NCBI RefSeq assembly: GCF_035270045.1 | Contig: NZ_DATFIP010000043.1 | Coordinates: 1-8,779 of the forward strand | From: Salibaculum sp035270045 | GTDB taxonomy: Bacteria > Pseudomonadota > Alphaproteobacteria > Rhodobacterales > Rhodobacteraceae | Reading direction: 5' to 3' | DNA length: 8,779 nucleotides | In this document: positions 5,694 to 8,779 of the stretch, piece after piece | Layout: every line of letters begins with the position of its first letter | Numbering within the stretch: the first letter of the stretch is position 1 | The notes under the pieces: model-generated | Database searches by the model: none | What the model saw: the letters and a program-made list of their open reading frames with translations, nothing else | Told to the model about the DNA's origin: nothing | Position numbers and translations under genes: made by a program

Positions 5694-7573
5694 GCTTCTT
5701 GCGTCTTCTTGCCCGAAACCGTCTGGCGCTGGCGGGACTGGTGGTCATGGTTCTGGTGGTGATTCTGGCGCTGATCACGCCGCTGCTGCCCTTGGCCGAC
5801 CCCAACGTGACCAACACCGGTGACCGCTTCCAGCGGCCCTTGACCGAGGGCGCGCTGCTGGGCACGGATCACCTGGGCCGCGACCTTCTTAGCCGATTGC
5901 TGCACGGCACCCGTCTGAGCCTTGCAGTCGGGGTCGCCGCGGCGGTGATCGCTGCCACACTGGGTGCCGCCATCGGCATCATCGCCGGTTTCTACGGCGG
6001 GCGCACGGACAACATCATCATGCGCGGTGTCGATATGCTGATGGCCTTTCCCTACATCCTGCTGGCGCTGGCCATCGTCGCTGCGCTCGGGCCGGGCCTG
6101 CTGAACGCGCTTATCGCGGTGGCCGCGGTGAACATTCCCTTCTTCGCCCGCAATATCCGCGGCGTGACAGTTGGGATCGCACACAAGGAATTCGTGGATG
6201 CGGCCCGGCTTTCGGGGATGGGCGACCTGCGCATCATCGCGACCGAAGTCTTGCCCAATGTCATTCCGGTGATCGTCATTGCCATGTCCACCACCGTCGG
6301 TTGGATGATCCTGGAGACCGCCGGTCTGAGCTTCCTCGGGCTGGGCAGCCAGCCACCGGTGGCAGACCTCGGTTCGATGCTGGGCGAGGCGCGGTCGGCC
6401 CTGATCACCAACCCTCATACGTCGATCGTGCCCGGTGCGATGATCCTGATCATCGTCATGGCCATCAACCTGCTGGGCGACGGGGTGCGTGATGCGCTGG
6501 ACCCGCGTCTGAAATCCGGCGCACTGAACCGGCCCATGCCGACCACGCTGGTGGATCGCGAGGGCGCGGTGCCCCAGCCGCAAGAGGATGGCGCGCTGCT
6601 GTCCATCGACGGGCTGAAGACCGAATTCCATGTCAAGAATCGCCACTACAAGGCAGTGGGCGGCGTGACGCTCGCCGTTCGGCCCGGTGAATGCCTTGGG
6701 ATCATCGGCGAAAGCGGCTCGGGCAAGTCCGTCACGGCGTTGTCGGTCATGGGACTGGTCGCCTCGCCCCCTGGGGTCATCACCGGCGGGGCCGTGCATT
6801 TCGAGGGGCAGGACCTTGTCGGCGCTCCCTATGCCCACCTGCGCCGGATGCGGGGCGACCGGGTCGCCTACATCTTCCAGGACCCGCTGGCCACGCTGCA
6901 TCCGCTTTATACCGTCGGCGACCAGTTGATCGAAGCGGTGCAGTCACATCACGCCACGTCGAAATCCGAGGCCCGGGCCCATGCCATCGCCCTGCTGAAA
7001 TCCGTGCGCATCCCCAACGCGGAAAGCCGCATCAAGAGCTACCCGCACGAAATGTCCGGCGGAATGCGGCAGCGTGTCGGCATCGCCATGGCCCTGGCAA
7101 ACGACCCGGACGTGATCATCGCCGATGAGCCGACGACAGCACTGGACGTGACTGTGCAGGCGCAAATCCTGTCGCTGCTCGATGATCTGCGGCGTGACCG
7201 CGGGCTGGCCATCGTCTTCATTACCCATGACTTCGGCGTCGTGGCCCAGCTCTGTGACCGGGTCGCCGTCATGTATGCGGGCCGGATCGTCGAGGATGGC
7301 CCGACCGAGGCGATCCTGAACGCGCCATCGCATCCTTATACCTCGCGCTTGATGGCCTGCGTGCCCGAACTGGGCGCCGGGCGGCGCGAATTGGCGGCGA
7401 TCCCCGGTCTGCCGCCGGTTGTTGACTGCCTGCCCGAGGGCTGCGCGTTTGCCGACCGCTGCCACAAGGTGCAGGACGCCTGCCGCCGTGGCGCGATCGA
7501 GCTGGTGGACAACGGGCCGGGCCGAACCGTGCGTTGCATCGACCCCGAACCGGTGAAAGAGGCCGCCCAATGA
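5690..7573 (+). CDS. Fused ABC permease (DppC-like) and ATPase (DppD-like) protein
   Basis: A single 627-residue frame joins two subunits that are usually separate. Residues 1-276 are a DppC-type permease: first helix about 11-33, LLGTDHLGRDLLSRL (56-70), coupling loop EFVDAARLSGMGD (167-179) and the family ending ALDPRLKS. A polar, proline-rich linker (about 277-302) follows. Residues 303-627 are an OppD/DppD-type ATPase: Walker A GESGSGKS (340-347), signature SGGMRQ (456-461), Walker B with Asp479 and catalytic Glu480, H-loop His513. The C-terminal oligopeptide-transporter extension carries Cys585, 591, 598 and 616 (spacing 5, 6, 17), plus Cys580. No frameshift or internal start with a good ribosome site is apparent. 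The start codon overlaps the upstream stop as ATGA, with GAGGA (5678-5682) seven bases before it. Such permease/ATPase fusions are known in this family but uncommon compared with separate genes. Confidence 0.92.
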   Translation: MSFLRLLARNRLALAGLVVMVLVVILALITPLLPLADPNVTNTGDRFQRPLTEGALLGTDHLGRDLLSRLLHGTRLSLAVGVAAAVIAATLGAAIGIIAGFYGGRTDNIIMRGVDMLMAFPYILLALAIVAALGPGLLNALIAVAAVNIPFFARNIRGVTVGIAHKEFVDAARLSGMGDLRIIATEVLPNVIPVIVIAMSTTVGWMILETAGLSFLGLGSQPPVADLGSMLGEARSALITNPHTSIVPGAMILIIVMAINLLGDGVRDALDPRLKSGALNRPMPTTLVDREGAVPQPQEDGALLSIDGLKTEFHVKNRHYKAVGGVTLAVRPGECLGIIGESGSGKSVTALSVMGLVASPPGVITGGAVHFEGQDLVGAPYAHLRRMRGDRVAYIFQDPLATLHPLYTVGDQLIEAVQSHHATSKSEARAHAIALLKSVRIPNAESRIKSYPHEMSGGMRQRVGIAMALANDPDVIIADEPTTALDVTVQAQILSLLDDLRRDRGLAIVFITHDFGVVAQLCDRVAVMYAGRIVEDGPTEAILNAPSHPYTSRLMACVPELGAGRRELAAIPGLPPVVDCLPEGCAFADRCHKVQDACRRGAIELVDNGPGRTVRCIDPEPVKEAAQ

Positions 7574-8526
7574 CGCTCGCGCTGAAACTGACCGAGCTTT
7601 CCAAGACCTTCGAGGTCGGCAAGCGCCTGCTGCGTCCGCCCAAGGCAAAGGTCCGCGCGGTGCAACCCATCACGCTGGACGTGGAGACAGGCGAAACGCT
7701 GGGCATCGTGGGCGAATCAGGGTGTGGGAAATCGACACTCGCCCGGATGCTCGTGGGGTTGCTGGAACCCACCGGCGGCACGATCGAGATCGAGGGCGAA
7801 CCGCTGAACACCGCCGATCCTGCCGCCTTTGGCAAGCGCATCCAGTATGTTTTCCAGGACCCGGTCAGCAGCCTGAACCCGCGCAAGACCATTCGCCAGA
7901 TCATCGAGGCGCCCTTGCGCCACCTGCACGGGATGGACCGCGCCGCCCGGGCCAGGCGCATTGCCGAGATCTTCGCGGCAGTGAACCTGCGCGAGGAATT
8001 CCTCGACCGCTACCCGCACGAGTTTTCCGGCGGTCAGGCGCAACGGATCGGGATCGCCCGGGCGCTGGCCGCCGATGCGCGCATCCTGATCCTGGATGAA
8101 CCGGTCTCGGCGCTGGATGTCTCGGTGCAGGCGCAGGTCCTGAACCTGCTGCGCGACCTCAAGAACGAATTCGACCTGACCTACCTGTTTATCAGCCATG
8201 ACCTGGCCGTGGTCGAGGCTGTCAGCGATCGTGTCGCGGTGCTCTACTTCGGGTCGGTGGTCGAGGTTGGCCGCGCCGAAGAGGTCTTTGCCCGTCCCCG
8301 CCATCCCTATACCAAGCTGCTGGCCGACAGTGCGCCGGTGGTCGGGCGCGGGCTCAAGGCCCCCGAGGGCCGCGAAACGGAACTGCCCGACCCGATGAAC
8401 CCGCCGGTTGGCTGCGCCTTCCAGGCTCGCTGCCCGCGCGCCACGGCCCGCTGCGGGACAGTACCACCGTTGGAACGAACCGCTGAAGGGTCTTACGTCG
8501 CCTGTTTCCACCCGCTCGACACCTGA
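7570..8526 (+). CDS. ABC transporter ATP-binding protein, DppF/OppF-like
   Basis: A 318-residue cytoplasmic ATPase, normal length for DppF. Walker A is GESGCGKST (48-56), signature SGGQAQR (153-159), Walker B ILILDEP with Asp176 and catalytic Glu177, and H-loop His210 in FISHDLAVV. YVFQDPVSSLNPRKT matches the Q-loop region of the OppF branch. The C-terminal extension carries Cys282, 288, 295 and 312 (spacing 5, 6, 16), the same pattern as in the fused ATPase. The start at 7570 overlaps the upstream TGA as ATGA, with AAGAGG (7557-7562) seven bases before it. An in-frame ATG at 7534 lies inside the previous gene without such support. It should pair with the ATPase half of the fusion protein to power import. 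It is the last gene of the operon. Confidence 0.93.
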   Translation: MTLALKLTELSKTFEVGKRLLRPPKAKVRAVQPITLDVETGETLGIVGESGCGKSTLARMLVGLLEPTGGTIEIEGEPLNTADPAAFGKRIQYVFQDPVSSLNPRKTIRQIIEAPLRHLHGMDRAARARRIAEIFAAVNLREEFLDRYPHEFSGGQAQRIGIARALAADARILILDEPVSALDVSVQAQVLNLLRDLKNEFDLTYLFISHDLAVVEAVSDRVAVLYFGSVVEVGRAEEVFARPRHPYTKLLADSAPVVGRGLKAPEGRETELPDPMNPPVGCAFQARCPRATARCGTVPPLERTAEGSYVACFHPLDT

Positions 8527-8654
8527 AATCGGTGCCCGAGGGGCCCAGGCCAGCTCTGACAATCCAGGCGCTTTTTCGTTGCTATCCGGTCGGTTTCCGT
8601 CGAATTTCGGGAAAATGCCGCGTGATACCGAACCGCCGACGAAAGGCTGCGAAG
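8527..8654 (+). promoter_or_regulatory. Gap between transporter operon and DeoR-type gene, with TTTC-type repeats
   Basis: There is no clear intrinsic terminator after the last transporter gene: a T-run (8572-8576) is present, but I find no good stem in front of it. The right part is more AT-rich and has TTTCGTT (8574-8580), TTTCCGT (8594-8600) and TTTCGGG (8605-8611) in direct orientation. Repeated TTTC units are typical of operators for DeoR-family regulators such as AgaR, so this may be the autoregulatory region of the downstream gene. The TTATCATGATAA palindrome is absent here. Confidence 0.35.
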
Positions 8655-8779
8655 ATGTCCCAGACGCTCCGCCACCCCGAGATTCTCGAGATGGTCCGCC
8701 GCGACGGCAAGGTCACGGTCGAAGGGCTGGCGGCGCATTTCGGCGTCACGCTGCAGACCATCCGCCGCGATCTGACCGA
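8655..8779 (+). CDS. DeoR/GlpR-family transcriptional regulator, N-terminal fragment (runs off window)
   Basis: The first 41 codons of a DeoR-type regulator are visible. The N-terminal helix-turn-helix includes RHPEILEMVRRDGKVTVEGL, then HFGVTLQTIRRDL, where QTIRRDL is the recognition helix characteristic of the family. The sequence resembles GlpR, the glycerol-3-phosphate regulator, more than other DeoR members I recall, but the sugar-binding domain lies outside the window, so no symbol is assigned. GAAAGG (8641-8646) is eight bases before the ATG. It is on the same strand as the transporter but 128 bp away, with its own candidate regulatory sequence and no TTATCATGATAA site. It more likely starts the neighbouring locus than belongs to this cluster. 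Confidence 0.85.
   Translation, partial: MSQTLRHPEILEMVRRDGKVTVEGLAAHFGVTLQTIRRDLT

Noticed and set aside
5627..6901. 424-residue minus-strand frame opposite the fusion gene
   Set aside because: Same antisense-shadow pattern, with no start signal and no family resemblance.
5690..7573. Permease/ATPase fusion as a sequencing frameshift artefact
   Set aside because: The frame is open throughout, both domains are complete, the linker is in a consistent frame, and such fusions exist in this family. Joining two genes would need an in-frame loss of both stop and start.
8536..8580. Intrinsic terminator after the transporter operon
   Set aside because: A T-run is present, but no stable GC-rich stem immediately precedes it; only short partial repeats such as GGGCCC and two direct CCAGGC copies are seen.

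Overview
The window is a high-GC bacterial chromosome segment. It looks alphaproteobacterial and probably from the Rhodobacterales. This is inferred from the GC-rich third positions, the short leaders and the style of the flanking glyA-like and DeoR/GlpR-like fragments; no species is claimed.

Layout: (1) 2-94 (+), the last 30 codons and stop of a serine hydroxymethyltransferase-like gene. (2) 146-1372 (-), an M20-type metal-dependent amidase of the allantoate amidohydrolase / N-carbamoyl-L-amino acid hydrolase family. (3) 1464-2225 (+), a GntR-family regulator with an FCD effector domain, divergent from the amidase. (4) 2289-3005 (-), a DUF1028 protein, convergent with the regulator. (5) 3100-8526 (+), a four-cistron peptide/nickel-type (Dpp/Opp) ABC importer: periplasmic binding protein, first permease, a fused second permease plus first ATPase, and second ATPase, with ATGA start/stop overlaps at the last two junctions. 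(6) 8655 to the edge (+), the N-terminus of a DeoR/GlpR-type regulator that probably begins the next locus.

The most informative non-coding feature is a repeated palindrome with core TTATCATGATAA. It occurs twice in the amidase/regulator intergenic region (one copy a perfect 16-bp palindrome, one a perfect 12-bp core). It occurs twice more, each with one mismatch, in the DUF1028/binding-protein intergenic region, where each copy covers the -10 element of one of two proposed divergent promoters. This fits a self-contained regulon in which the GntR-type protein controls itself, the amidase, DUF1028 and the transporter.

Taken together, the cluster looks like an import-and-hydrolyse module. The ABC importer would bring in a peptide-like or N-acyl/N-carbamoyl amide compound, the M20 amidase would cleave a C-N bond in the cytoplasm, DUF1028 (uncharacterised) would contribute a further step, and the GntR protein would sense the substrate or a product. 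The substrate cannot be read from the sequence. No mobile elements, CRISPR arrays, tRNAs or rRNAs were seen.
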